64,000 bases of DNA. Source: Aegilops tauschii subsp. strangulata (Eukaryota > Streptophyta > Magnoliopsida > Poales > Poaceae). The notes beneath the pieces are model-generated. The model worked only from the letters and a program-made list of their open reading frames with translations, made no database searches and was not told the origin of the DNA. Shown in pieces: positions 1 through 11,379 of this stretch; position 1 is the stretch's first letter; each line of letters starts with the position of its first letter. Position numbers and translations under genes: made by a program. Where the stretch lies: contig NC_053035.3 of NCBI RefSeq assembly GCF_002575655.3, positions 378,859,792-378,923,791 on the forward strand. The letters run 5' to 3'.

Positions 1-399
1 TTTAAACGATAATACAACACGATAAAGACAAGGTGCGTATACTGATGGTCTGATAGCACGCCCACAGGAAGATCGCCCTCAGATATCAAAAGAGTGTCCC
101 AAATGGATCGGCAGAAAACCTGATTAGTACAACCATTGCAATGACAACCACAACAGAAGCGACAACAAGCAGAAAGAAAGAAAGAGTGGAAGCAGAGAGA
201 TGGCCCTTCCACATGAACAGCAGGCCCATCTCTCAGTTTTCACCTGATTCCCACTTTCCAAGAGCATGCTTCAGCGCCCAGAACAGAAAAAGCCAACGCT
301 GCATTAGCCATTCCAAGAGCAAAGTGCAGCCGCATTTAAGCACAACCAAAGTCAGTCTTCTATTAATCATCATGGGGCCAATGGTAAATCCGAGCAACA
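1..399 (-). repeat. Array unit 0 (partial, runs off the left edge)
   Basis: This partial unit holds a diverged block P: a CAGCGCCCAGAACAG stretch near 275, followed by the ATTAATCATCATGGGGCCAA stretch near 363. The Q block expected to its left is not recognisable, so the unit is decayed or cut by the window edge. Confidence 0.6.
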
Positions 400-1140
400 A
401 CTTTAAACATACTAACAATACAATGCAAAAACAAACAGACCAGCAAAGCCTATCTGTACCTAGATCAGATAAAAGAAATGGAAGCAACAACACCACAACA
501 TTGGTGTGTGAGCTTGGCGGTACAAGGACAGGAAGGAGAAATTTGAAGCACAATTCATAAACATACCAATTTGAACCACTAATAAACATTGCAGAGAGAA
601 ACGAGAAACACTTAAGCCACTTCAAAATCTTCACCCTGGTAAAGGGCTGCCACTTGGAGATCGGAACTCAATTCCAAGCTGATTTACAACAGTGATCTCT
701 CCTGATAAATCATCAGACTACAAAGATTTTCCTCTGCCGAGGCGAAAAGCAAAACCATGAACTAAAAAGGTACTAGAAATGTACGAAGAAATCAACAGAG
801 AACGCTTGATCATAATCAGATGAAACCACAGCAAATGCACAAAATGATGTAAAGTCTAAACATAGGAGACAACAATGCCAATTACGGGTCCCCATCAAGC
901 CAACGGAGACGGATCTGCAAGATGGAACTGAAAATAAATAAAACAATCAAAACTTAGCCGGCAATTTGTATAAGGTATGAGAAAGAAACATCATGCCCTC
1001 AGGTGCCATAGATGTAGGATGCAACGTTCACTGATGGCACAAGAAATGATCTTCCTTTTGTCTATAAGGCCATGTGAAAGGTTGATCTGCTGTGAACTGC
1101 TGTTGTTGTTGCTGCTGCTGCTGCATGCGTGATTACGCAT

Positions 1141-1176
<36 letters not shown>

Positions 1177-2265
1177 GCGGGGCGGGGGGAGGAAAGGATC
1201 ATGTAAGTGCCATCTCTACATTTTCAGTTTTCATCATTGGGCAATGCATTATAGAAGCCAATACTTCAATGATTCTATCCACCAACCAAAACGAAATGAA
1301 TCAAGATTCTGTCAAAATAGAAATTTAGTGCAAGCAACAGGTTCACAATTGGGATATTAATTGGGTCAAGGTGTAATATGATGTTTCATAAAGAGGCATA
1401 GGAAAACTGATAAAGAAGCAGAAAGAAAATCAACAAGCATAGACAAGACATTTGATCACTGAATCCATAGCATGCCACATTTACTACAGAAGAACTAACC
1501 TACATCTGAGAATGGAAAATGGAAATTTTATGATTCATATGACACGGGACACGACAACAATGATAACACGAAGAAACAAATAATGAATGTATGAAAAATT
1601 ATCCTCAGATGGACTGGTACATCTGTCAGAACGTGATCCATCAAGCACATACCTTTATTCAGATTCAGAGCACTAGCCTAAAGCTTTGCCAAGACACCAA
1701 GATAGTGAAACAAGAGAAGCAAAGCATGCATGCCCCAGAGGATACCTCATGCTATGTCTGACTTATTGTCAGGTTCCACCATTGAGCATCTAAATGACAG
1801 TATTGCACCATAAAAACACATGTGCACACTGGCTGTTGGCAGTGAGCACGCGCAAAAGAGACCGATTCCAATGAAAACACCAAGAAAAGTTGTATTGCAA
1901 CCCTCAGATTTCTGTTTCATCACAGGCTAATGCAGCGGGCTTCAAAGCTGGCACTGGGGCGTGTCTGGATGCACCGGTATACGAGACAAGGTGACTGCTA
2001 CGACAACGACGACGGAAAAAGAAGAAGAAAAAGAAAGAGATAGACCTGCCGCATGGGCAGGTCCATCTGTCAGTGGTCGAGCTTGCATCCGATCCCCAAG
2101 CACACACCTTGCGCCGAGAACAGAGAAGACATCGCTGCATTAGACATTTCAGGAGTTTCAACCTTGCAATTGCAATGGCTGACCCTGTTTGGAGCTCAAA
2201 ACTGAGCCAATCCATCCATGGGGTTCCATCATAATCATCATCAGGCCAAGGGCAAATCCAAGTAA
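400..2265 (-). repeat. Array unit 1
   Basis: This is the most complete unit. It contains A (590-750), B (about 775-850), C (850-950), V hairpin (1003-1040), a GCT-rich stretch and (GA)16 at 1143-1174, W (1200-1320), X (about 1490-1520), S (about 1600-1665), T (1670-1800), Q (1830-1960) and P (2080-2265). No transposon interrupts it, so it is the best template for the block order. Confidence 0.7.
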
Positions 2266-2649
2266 CAAGGAAAAATATAGCACAGTAAAAATGCACCAAA
2301 CAAAATAGGAAAGGAACATTATACCAAGATTGATCAGATCAAATAGCCATAGCAAAGCCAAACAACGACAAAAAAAAAGGAAACTAGAAACATAATAAAC
2401 AAATTAATAGAACAAACCTGACCTTGACCAGATTAAACAAGCAAATTCACCAAATGGAAGAAGCCAAATGGTGATAATGCAAAACCTAAGCACAAGAGCC
2501 AGCAATGCAAATGAAGGGTTTCCATCGAGCCAATATATACAGATCTGCAAGACTAAATTGAAAATCAATATATCAAACAAAAGTTTACCAGTAATTTGTG
2601 TAAGATATGAAAATGAAGCCTGTGCCTTCAGTAATTCATATATGTAATA

Positions 2650-2906
2650 CTCCCTCCGTTCCAGAATATAAGGTGTATTGGTTTCCGTGCAAGTCAACCA
2701 TGTGAATGTTTGACTGAGATTATAGAATAAAATAACAACAACTGCAATGCCTAGTAGATAAAATATGAAACTACTTTTCATGTTGGATAAAATGATATAA
2801 ATTTTGTATTATGAATGTTCATATATTTTTCTAAAAACTCGGTCAAACTTGCACTCGTTTGACTTTTCTAAAAACAAATACACCTTATATAAAGGAACGG
2901 AGGGAG
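2650..2906. mobile_element. Stowaway MITE
   Basis: Inverted ends CTCCCTCCGTTCC and GGAACGGAGGGAG are flanked by TA on both sides. It splits block V of array unit 2, so it inserted after the array formed. Confidence 0.85.
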
Positions 2907-3048
2907 TATGTAGCATTCATTGACGGCATGAGACAGAGAGACAATCTTCAATTCACCCATAAGGGCATAAACAAAGGTAGATCAGCTGTCAGCACACACG
3001 CGCTCGCACACACACAGAGATCATGACATGTGCCATCTCTACATACTA

Positions 3049-3123
3049 CTCCCTCCGTTCCATAATTCTTGTCATGATTTTAGTTCAAACACTCGCTCCA
3101 TTCCATAATTAGAACGGAGGGAG
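3049..3123. mobile_element. Stowaway MITE, short
   Basis: Inverted ends CTCCCTCCGTTC and GAACGGAGGGAG are flanked by TA. Only about 75 bp long. It splits block W of array unit 2. Confidence 0.8.
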
Positions 3124-3368
3124 TAGTTTTCATCATTGGGCAATAAATTCTAGAAGGCAATACTTCTAAGAACAATCCAAAACAAAATAAATCATCACGA
3201 TAGTCAAAATAGAAATTTTAGTGCGCAGCCCCAAGTTTGCAATTAGGCTCTTAAATGGGGTAAGATGTAATATGAGGTTAAACTGCTAAGAGAACAGAAA
3301 GAAAAACAGGAAACATATAAAATATGCTAGGTCACAAAATCTGTACCAAAAGTATACCATATTTACTA

Positions 3369-3461
3369 CTCCCTCCGTCCCAAAATAAGTGACTCAACTT
3401 TGTACTAATTTTAGTATGAAGTTAGTACAAAGTTTAGTCACTTATTTTGGGACGGAGGGAG
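3369..3461. mobile_element. Stowaway MITE, near-perfect hairpin
   Basis: The two arms (CTCCCTCCGTCCCAAAATAA and its reverse complement) form a long hairpin with TA flanks. It splits block X of array unit 2. Confidence 0.9.
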
Positions 3462-4326
3462 TATGAAAGAGCCAACCTGCATCTGAGAATGGCAAATGAA
3501 CAGTACTTGGTGACACGTGACACAAAATAACGTTAAAGAAACGAAATCAAGAATATAAATGTACAAAAATGATCCTTGGATGAACTGGTAACATCTGTCA
3601 AGAGTGTGATACTATGCCTTCATATCTAACACATCAGGTATGGGTGTGGGTGATTCAGTGATATCGATTATCTTACCCATACACTGGCCAAGATATTGGC
3701 GAAGACAGGCAGGCAGTGCATACATGCCTGGATGGACTGCTCCACATATTGCGAGGTGGCATTCCACCATTGCGCATACATGTGAAAGCTGGCTGTTTGA
3801 CAATGAGCCTGTGCAAAAAAGTTCAATTCAGATGAAAATACCGAGAATTCTGTATTACAACATGGCCCTCAGATTTCAGTTTCATCGTAGGCTAATGCAG
3901 CGGGCTCCAAAGCTGGCACTGGGGCATGTCTGGGTGGGCAGATAGAGGACACAAGACGATCATGGCGACGACGACGGTGACGAGGGCAGCGGTGTCACCA
4001 GAGTGACACATGAGCCGGAAGGAAGGGAAGGAAGGAGAGATAGACCAGCAGTATGGGCCGGGCCATCAGTCAGTGGCAAAGCTTTAGCTGAAGCAACAGC
4101 TGACCCAAGACACATGCCTCAGCACCCAGAACAGAGAAGACAGTGCTGCATTAGCCATTTCAGGGGCCTCATCTTTGAGGATGCAACGGCTGGCCATGTT
4201 TGGAGCTCAAAACTAAGCCGACCCGTCCATGCATTGATGCATGCATGGGGGTTCCATCATAATCATCATTGGGCCAAAGTGCAAATCCAAGTAACAAGCA
4301 AAATATATAGCAGTGAAAATGTACTA

Positions 4327-4407
4327 CTCCCTCTGTCCCAAAATATAAGAACGTTTTTAACACTACACTAGTGTCGAAAACGTTCTTATATTATGGGACG
4401 GAGGGAG
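4327..4407. mobile_element. Stowaway MITE
   Basis: Inverted arms CTCCCTCTGTCCC and GGGACGGAGGGAG have TA flanks. The internal AAAACGTTCTTATATT type is common in Triticeae MITEs. It lies at the start of array unit 3. Confidence 0.85.
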
Positions 4408-4890
4408 TACAAAATAAACCAAGAAAACAAAACTATACCAAGATCAATCAGATCAAATAGCCAAAGCGAAGGCAAACAACAACAAAAAGATACTAGAAAC
4501 ATAACAAACAAATTAACAGAACAAACCTGACAATGACCAGATGAAACGAGCAAATTCACAAGACTGAAGAAGCCAAATGGCAACAGTGCAAAATCTTAAC
4601 ATAAGAGAGAGGAATGCAAATGAAGGATTTCCATCAAGCCAATATATACAGATCTGGAAGATGAAACCGAAAATAAATATATCAAACCAAAGTTTACTGG
4701 TAATTTGTGTAAGATGGCAAAAATGAAGCATGTGCCTTGAGTTGTTCAAATATGTAGCATTGACTGATGGCACAAGGGATGATCTCAAATTCATCTACAA
4801 AGGTAGATCTGCTGTCAACACATGCACACTGTATAGAACCGGTATCAGGACTTCATGGAGAATTTTGAAGCACAAATCATAACCAAAATA

Positions 4891-4983
4891 CTCCCTCCGT
4901 CCCAAAATAAGTGTCTAAACTTTAATGCAACTTTAGTACAAAGTTATACTGAAGTTGAGACACTTATTTTGGGACAGAGGGAG
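4891..4983. mobile_element. Stowaway MITE
   Basis: Inverted arms CTCCCTCCGTCCCAAAATAA and TTATTTTGGGACAGAGGGAG. TA flanks the left side; the right flank has mutated to TG. It splits the region before block A in array unit 3. Confidence 0.85.
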
Positions 4984-6295
4984 TGCTAATTTAAAACCAC
5001 TAATAAATATTACAGAGTGAAACCAACAATGCTTTGGCCACTTCAAAACCTTCACCCTCGTAAAGGGCTAACACTTCAAGATTGGAACTTAAATGCAAGC
5101 TGATTTACAAAAGTGATCGCTCGTGATAAATCATGAAACACCAACGATTTTCCTCTGCTGAGGTGAAAAGAAAAAGAAGCTAAGGTACTACAAAAGTAAT
5201 GAAAAATCAACAGAGCAAACTTAATCATAATCAGATGAAACCACAGAAAATGCACAAAAATGATGAAGCAAAGCAAAAATGATGCAAAATCTGAACATAA
5301 GAGACAGCAATACTAGTGAAGGGTCCCCATCAAACCAACACAGACGGATCTGGAAAGATGAAACTGAAAATAAAGATATCCATGCAAATTTTTCCGGTAA
5401 TTAGTAAGGTATGAAAAAGAAACATCATGCCCTCAGGTGCCATAGATGTAGCATTCATTGATGGCACGAGATATGATCTCCCTTATGTCCATAAGGCATG
5501 TGAAAGATTAAACTGGTGTGAACTGCTGCTGCTGCTGCATGCGCCGTTACGCATCCATGCAGAGAGAGAGAGAGGGGGGGGGGAGGAGGACAGGATCATG
5601 TCCAAGTGCCATCTCTACTCTACATTTTCAGTTTTCATCATTGGGCAATCCATTATAGAAGCCAACACTTCTATGATTCAATCCACCATCCAGAACAAAA
5701 TGAATCATCACGTTTCTGTCAAAATAGAAATTAAGTGCAAGCCACGGGCCCACGATCAGGATATTAATTGGGTCAAGGTGTAAATGAGGTTTCGCAAAGA
5801 GACACGGTAAAAAACACACAGATAAGAAAGCAGAAAGAAATCAAGAAACATAGACAAGACATTTGGTCATTAAATGCCTCGCGTTTACTACAGAAGAACC
5901 AACCTGCATCTGAGAATAGCACATGCAAAAGAGTTTGATTCCATTGAAACTACCAACAAGGTTGTATTACAATATGACCCTCAGATTTCAGTTTCATCAC
6001 AGGCTGATGCAGCGGGCTTCAAAGCTGGCACTGGGGCATGCCTTGGTTCAACGGTAAGAAGAAGAAGAAGAAGACCTTTTGCCATGGCCTAGAGTCAGTG
6101 CCAACGGTTGACCCAAGACACGCCTCAGCGCCCAGAACAGAAAAGACAGCGCTGCATTTGCAATTTTCAGGGGCATCAACTTTGCGAGTGCAACAGCTGG
6201 CCCTGTGTGGAGCTCAAATCTAAGCTGATCCATCCATGCATGCATGAGGGCTCGGTCGTAATCATCATTGGGCCAAGGCAAATCCAAGTAACACG

Positions 6296-6948
6296 CAAAA
6301 TGTACAGCAGTAAAAATGTACCACCAAATAAACCAAGAAAACAAAACTATATCAAGATCTATCAGATCAAATAGCCAAAGCGAAGGCAAGCAAACACAAT
6401 AAGGGCATGACACATGTAGAATTGCTGTAAACATTACAGATAGAAACCAACAATGCTTTGGCCATTTCAAAACCTTCACCTTGATAAAGGGCTACCACTT
6501 CGAGATCGGAACTCAAATGCAAGCTGATTTATAACAGTGATGAATCGTGATAAATCATGAAACACCAAAGATCGTCCTCCGCTGAGGTGAAAAGCAAAAC
6601 AACAAGCTAAGAAGGCACTACAAAAGTAATGAAGAAATCAACAGAGCAAACTTAATCATAATCAGATGAAACCACAACAAATGCACAAAAATGATGAAGC
6701 AAAACGAAAATGAGGCAAAATCTGAACGTAAGAGACAGCAATGCTATTGAATGGCCCCCATCAAGCTAACAGAGACCAGTCTGGAAGATGAAACTGAAAA
6801 TAAATGAATCATGCCCTCAGGTGCCATAGATGTAAATTCATTGATGGCACAAGAAATGATCTCCCTTTTGTTCATAAGGCATGTGAAAGATTGATCTGGT
6901 GCGAACTGCTACTGCTGCTGTTGCTGCTGCATGTGCCATTACGCGTCC

Positions 6949-6989
<41 letters not shown>

Positions 6990-8350
6990 AACAGACAGAC
7001 GGGAGGAGGGCAGGGAGGAGAGGATCATGTCCAAGTGCCATCTCTATATTTTCCGTTTTCATCATTGGGCAATGCATTATAGAAGCAAACACTTGTATGA
7101 TTCTATCCACCATCAAGAACAAGATGAAACATCACGATTCTGTCACTACAGAAATTAAGTGCAGGCCACAGGCCCAAGATTGGGTCATTGGGATATTAAT
7201 TGGGTCAAGGTGTAATATGAGGTTTCACAAAGAGACAATAGGGGAAAACACAAACTGATAACAAAGCAGAAAGAAAATCAACAAACATAGACAAGACATT
7301 TGATCACTAAATGCAGATGGCACATTTACTATAGAAGAACCAACCTGCATCTGAGAATGGCAAATGGAATGTTTATGATACATGTAACACAACAATAATG
7401 ATAGCACAAAGAAACAAAAAATATGAATGTATGAAAAACTATCCTCAGATGAACTTGTACCATCTGTCAGGAGTGTGATCTGATCCTCTGCCATCATATC
7501 TAGAGTTGTGCCATTAATTGTGATCCATCAAGCGCATACCTTTATTCAGAACACTATAGCCTAAACCTTGGCCAAGATGCCAAGATAGTGAAGCAAGAGA
7601 AGCTAAGCATGCATGCCCCAGTGGATACCTCACGCCATGTCTGACACATTGTGAGGTCCATTACACCATTGGGCATCCACATGACAGTGTCACACCATGA
7701 CAACACAATGTGCACCAGCGGCAGAGCTACGTGCACTGCAGCAGGTGCCGTGCCCCCCCCCCCCCCCCCCCAGCATTGGCAAAAAGTAGGAAGAATTTTT
7801 TTAGTGACTGATTAGGTTAGAAAAATTATAGACTTTGGCCCCCTTGTTTTATGTTTGCCCCCCCCCCCCCCTGAGTATCTTGTCTAGCTCCGCCAGTGAT
7901 GTGCACCCTGGCTGTTTGGCAGTGAGCACATGCAAAAGAGGTCGATTCCAACGAAAATACCAAAGAGGTTGTATTACAATATGACCCTCAGATTTCAGTT
8001 TCATCACAGGCTAATGCAGCGGGCTTCAAAGCTGGCACCTTGGTGCACCGGTGTAGTACATGAGGTGCCAGAGATGTCAACAACTGCAGTGGCAGCAGCA
8101 GGAAAAGAAGAAGAAGAAGAAGAAGAGATAGACCTGCCACATGGGCAGCCCCATCTGTCAGGGGCAGAGCTTGCATCCGATCCCCAAGCACACACCTCGG
8201 CGCCAAGATCAGAGAAGACAGCGCTGCATTAGCCATTTCAGGGGTTCCAACAATTGTGACCCTGTTTGGAGCTCAAACCTGTGCCGGTCGATCCATCCAT
8301 GCATGCATGGGGGTTCCATCGTAATCATCATTGGGCCTACAGCAAACCGA
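6296..8350 (-). repeat. Array unit 4, with an hAT-like MITE
   Basis: This unit has A (6425-6595), B (about 6640), C (6720-6800), V hairpin (6821-6850), (GA)n at 6952-6979, W (7030-7150), X (7330), S (7440-7500), T (7550-7690), Q (7920-8040) and P (8200-8345). A 183-bp hAT-like element sits between T and Q. Confidence 0.7.
7716..7898. mobile_element. Non-autonomous hAT-like MITE with 8-bp target duplication
   Basis: The ends CAGCGGCAGAGCTA and TAGCTCCGCCAGTG are imperfect inverted repeats. The flanks carry an identical 8-bp duplication, ATGTGCAC (7708-7715 and 7899-7906), the size expected of hAT transposases. The interior is only spacer, with two long poly-C runs (about 7753-7771 and 7859-7871). 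Confidence 0.8.
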
Positions 8351-9470
8351 AGTAACAAGCAAAAATATAGTACAGTAGAAATGCACCGAACAAACTAAGA
8401 AAGCAAATCTATACCGAGATTGATCAGATCAAATAGCCTAATAAAGCAAATTGAAGCAACAGCGAAAAGATAGTAGAAACACAATAAACAAATTAACAGA
8501 ACAAATCTGAACATGATCTGATGAAACAAGCAAATTCAAAAAATTGAAGAAGCCAAATGGCAATAATGCAAAATTTAAGCACAAGAGACAGCAATGCAAA
8601 TGAAAGGGTTCGCATCAAGCAAATATAGACAGTTCTGGAAGATGAAACTGAATAAATATATCAAGCAAAAGTTCACCAGTAATTTGTGATACGAAATGAA
8701 GCATGTACCTTCAGGTGTTCATATATGTAGCATTCAATGATGGCACAAGAGATGATCTTCAATTCACCCACAAGGGCATGAACAAAGGTAGAATTTCTGT
8801 CAATGCATGCATGCGAGCATGCACACACACACTCAGAGAGAGAGAGAGAGATCATGTCATGTGCCATCTCTACATATTAGTTTTCATCATTAGGCAACAC
8901 ATGCTTCTAACCACCATCCCAAAAACTCAAAACAGAAATTCTAGTGCAAAGACACAAGTTCACAATTAGGATTTTATCAAATGGGGTAAGATGCTATATG
9001 AGGTTAAACTACAGAAGAACCAACCTGCATCTGAGAATGGCAAATGGAATGTTTGGCAGTGAGCACATGCAAAAGAGTTCGATTCCATTGAAAATACCAA
9101 GAAGGTTGTATTACAATATGACCCTCAGATTCAATTTCATCACAGGCTAATTCAGCCGGCTTCAAAGCTGGCACTGGGGCATGCCTTGGTTCACCGGTAA
9201 GAAGGAGAAGAAGAAGAAGAAGAAGACATTTTGCCATGGCCTGGAGTCAGTGCCAAAGCTTCAGCAGAAGCAACGGTTGAAGTCAGCAGAAGCAACGGTT
9301 GACCCAAGATACATGCCTCAGCGCCCAGAACAGAGAAGACAGTACTGCATTTCAGGGGCTTCAACTTTGCGAATGCAACAGCTGGCCCTGTTTGGAGCTC
9401 AAATCTAAGCCGATCCATCCATGCATGCATGAGGGCTCCATCGTAATCCTCATTGAGCCAAGGGCAAATC
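8351..9470 (-). repeat. Array unit 5, short
   Basis: Only C (8570-8690), V (8705-8790, hairpin broken), the (GA)n tract near 8834, W (8866-8940), X (about 9010), Q (9050-9175) and P (9310-9470) remain. S and T are absent and X runs straight into Q, so the unit looks internally deleted. Confidence 0.65.
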
Positions 9471-10990
9471 CAAGCAACACGCAAAATATATAGCAGTAAA
9501 AATGTACCACCAAATAAACCAAGAAAACAAAACTATATCAAGATCGATCAGATCAAATAGCCAAAGCAAAGGCAAGCAACAAACAAAAGATACTAGAAAC
9601 ACAATAAACAAAGTAACAGAACAAACCTGACCTTAACCAGATGAAACAAGCAAATTCACAAAACTGAAGAAGCCAAATGGCAATAATGCAAAATTTATGC
9701 ATAAAAGACAGGAATGCAAATGAAGGATTTCCATCAAGCCGGTATATACAGATCTGGAAGATAAAACTGAAAATAAATATAACAAACACAAGTTTACCGG
9801 TAATTTGTGTAAAATGGCAAAAATGAAGCCAGTGCCTTCAGTTATTCATATATGTAGCATTTACTGATAGCACAAGGAATGACCTTAAATTCGTCCACAA
9901 TGTTAGATCTTCTGTCAGCACACGCACACACACACATGCGTGCGTGCTCAGAGAGAGAGGGAGGGAGGGGAGAGAGAGAAAGTACCACCATCCAAAAGAG
10001 CAAAACAAAACCATCACAAAATAGTCAAAATATTTTCTTTAGCACAAAGCCACAAGTTCACAATTAGGATCAGAAATGGCGTAAGATGTAACATGAGGTT
10101 AAACTGGTAAGAAAACAGAAAGAAAAGCAGCAAACATATAAAAGACGTTTGGTCACTAAATCTGTAGCAAAGCATGTCATGTTTGCTATAAAGGAGCCAA
10201 CCTGCATTCAAGAATGGCAAATGATGACACATGACACAAAATAGAGTAAAAGAAACGAAATAAAAATAATATAAATGTACGAAAATGATCCTCAGATAGA
10301 CTAGTGACATCTGTCAGAGCATGGTTATATGCATCATATCTAACACATGAGGGATGGATTGGTGATTCAGTGCCATCAATTAATTATCCTACCAAAAGAT
10401 AGCCTAGATCTTGGCGAAGAGAGGCAGGCAGCGCATGCATGGCCGGGCCACACATGTGGCATGGCATCCCATTCCACCATTTCACACTACATGACAGTAT
10501 AACGCAATGTGCAGAAGCAGTCTCTTTTACAGTGTGACCATGCAAAAGAGTTGGGTTCAGATGAAAATACCAAGAATTCTGTATCACAACATGGCCCTCA
10601 GATTTCAGGTTCATCATCATAGGCTAATGCGGCGGGCTCCAAAGCTGGCACTGGGGCGTGTCTGGGCGAACCGAAAGAGGAGGCGAGGCCATGGCAAAGG
10701 CGCGACGACGAGGAGGAGGAGAAGGAAGGAGAGGTTGACGTCAACAAGGGCAGGCCCATAGGTCAGTGGCAGAGCTTCAGCGGAAGCAACGGCTGACCCA
10801 AAGACACATGCCTCAGCGCCCAGAACAGAGAAGCCACGCCGCATTAGCCATTTCAGGGGCTCCAACCTTGCAACGCAACGGCTGATCCCTTTTCGAGCTC
10901 GGATCTGAGCCGATCTATCTATCTATCTATCCATCCATCCACATCCCCCTGCATTGGGGGTTAAAACCTAATCATCATCGGGCCAATCCA
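9471..10990 (-). repeat. Array unit 6, promoter-proximal
   Basis: This unit contains C (9690-9830), V (about 9835), a (GA)n tract (about 9950-9980), a short W remnant, X (10190-10230), S (10286-10344), T (10390-10500), Q (10530-10670) and P (10790-10990). P is preceded on the minus strand by a good splice acceptor (CCCCCAATGCAG, exon from 10948), which links the array to the first-exon-like segment to its right. Confidence 0.6.
10286..10344 (-). ncRNA. Box C/D-like motif (block S), best copy
   Basis: On the minus strand this block has ATGATG (C-like, 10332-10337), a CTGA (D'-like), an AGATG (C'-like) and CTGA (D, 10292-10295), with guide-sized gaps between them. Similar blocks lie near 1605-1645, 3573-3635 and 7445-7497. 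There is no convincing terminal stem and the length (about 60 nt) is short for a C/D snoRNA, so this is only a candidate. Confidence 0.2.
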
Positions 10991-11379
10991 AGGGAAAATT
11001 CAAGCAGCAAGCGAAAAACATACTCCAAAGGAAATCTGTGAAAGGAAATCTACACCGAACAAGCTATGAAAGAAAATCTACACCGAGATCGACCGGAACA
11101 AAGCATCAAACCAGCGGAGAGCCGAAGGAATCGAAGGGGGAAATGAGCGTAGGAGACGGGGGAATGCGGCGGAGAACTTCCCACCGAAGCGAAGGGGCCG
11201 ATGCCGGCGGCGGGCGAGCAGATCCGGAGACTCCAGGCGGCGGGCGGAGGGCGCGAGTGATGGGGTTTCTTCACCCAGCGACGCTGGCACCAAAACCCTC
11301 GCCGCTCCAGTCTCCACCGGTGCTCTCTCCCTTTCTGTGTGCGCCATTTACTCCGTTCTGCTTTTGATTTTTTTTAGGG

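Larger units (their letters stand above)
2266..4295 (-). repeat. Array unit 2, interrupted by three MITEs
   Basis: This unit has C (2475-2610), V, W, X, S (3570-3640), T (3670-3800), Q (3820-3930) and P (4100-4290), but no A or B. V, W and X are each split by a separate Stowaway MITE at a TA dinucleotide. Removing the MITEs restores the order seen in unit 1. Confidence 0.7.
4296..6295 (-). repeat. Array unit 3, composite of two partial units
   Basis: Blocks C and V occur twice here (4590-4810 and 5290-5470). A MITE-split A block lies between them at 4850-5165. S and T are missing before Q (5930-6040) and P (6100-6290). This suggests unequal crossing over between units. Confidence 0.6.
1..11000 (-). 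repeat. Degenerate tandem array of exon/intron-like blocks
   Basis: The same series of short blocks recurs about every 2 kb (units of about 1.1 to 2.1 kb). In minus-strand order I label them P (ends near 395, 2265, 4290, 6290, 8350, 9470 and 10990), Q (contains GTGATGAAACTGAAATCTG), T, S, X (ends CTCAGATGCAG), W, a (GCT)n/(GA)n microsatellite, V (GTGCCAT hairpin), C (encodes LDGNPSFA in several copies) and, in some units, A and B. Intervening sequence is T-rich on the minus strand with intron-like donors and acceptors. Reading frames are not kept between copies, so I do not annotate proteins. The array could be a duplicated non-coding gene or a decayed coding gene. That the repetition is real is clear; its function is unknown. 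Confidence 0.8.
1..11370 (-). ncRNA. Candidate spliced non-coding transcript covering the array
   Basis: On the minus strand, a GC- and CT-rich segment (about 11,370-11,085) resembles a plant first exon. It ends at a plausible donor (exon end 11,084, then GTGTAGATTT). The next acceptor ends at 10,949. Further acceptor-like sites (block X, CTCAGATGCAG) and donor-like sites recur in each unit. No long open frame survives through these exon-like pieces; a 48-residue hydrophobic frame in block C is kept in three copies but shifted in others. Transcription is inferred from composition and splice-like signals only. Alternatives are a pseudogene or a duplicated 5' leader. The left end of the transcript is not defined. 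Confidence 0.3.

Noticed and set aside
1092..1328. Frame starting with a run of cysteines followed by RERERE
   Set aside because: It is a translation of the (TGC)n and (GA)n microsatellites.
1904..2299. 131-codon minus-strand open frame in array unit 1, and similar ones in other units
   Set aside because: Frames are not conserved between units and include simple-repeat translations (poly-F, poly-S, poly-L); no domain is recognisable.
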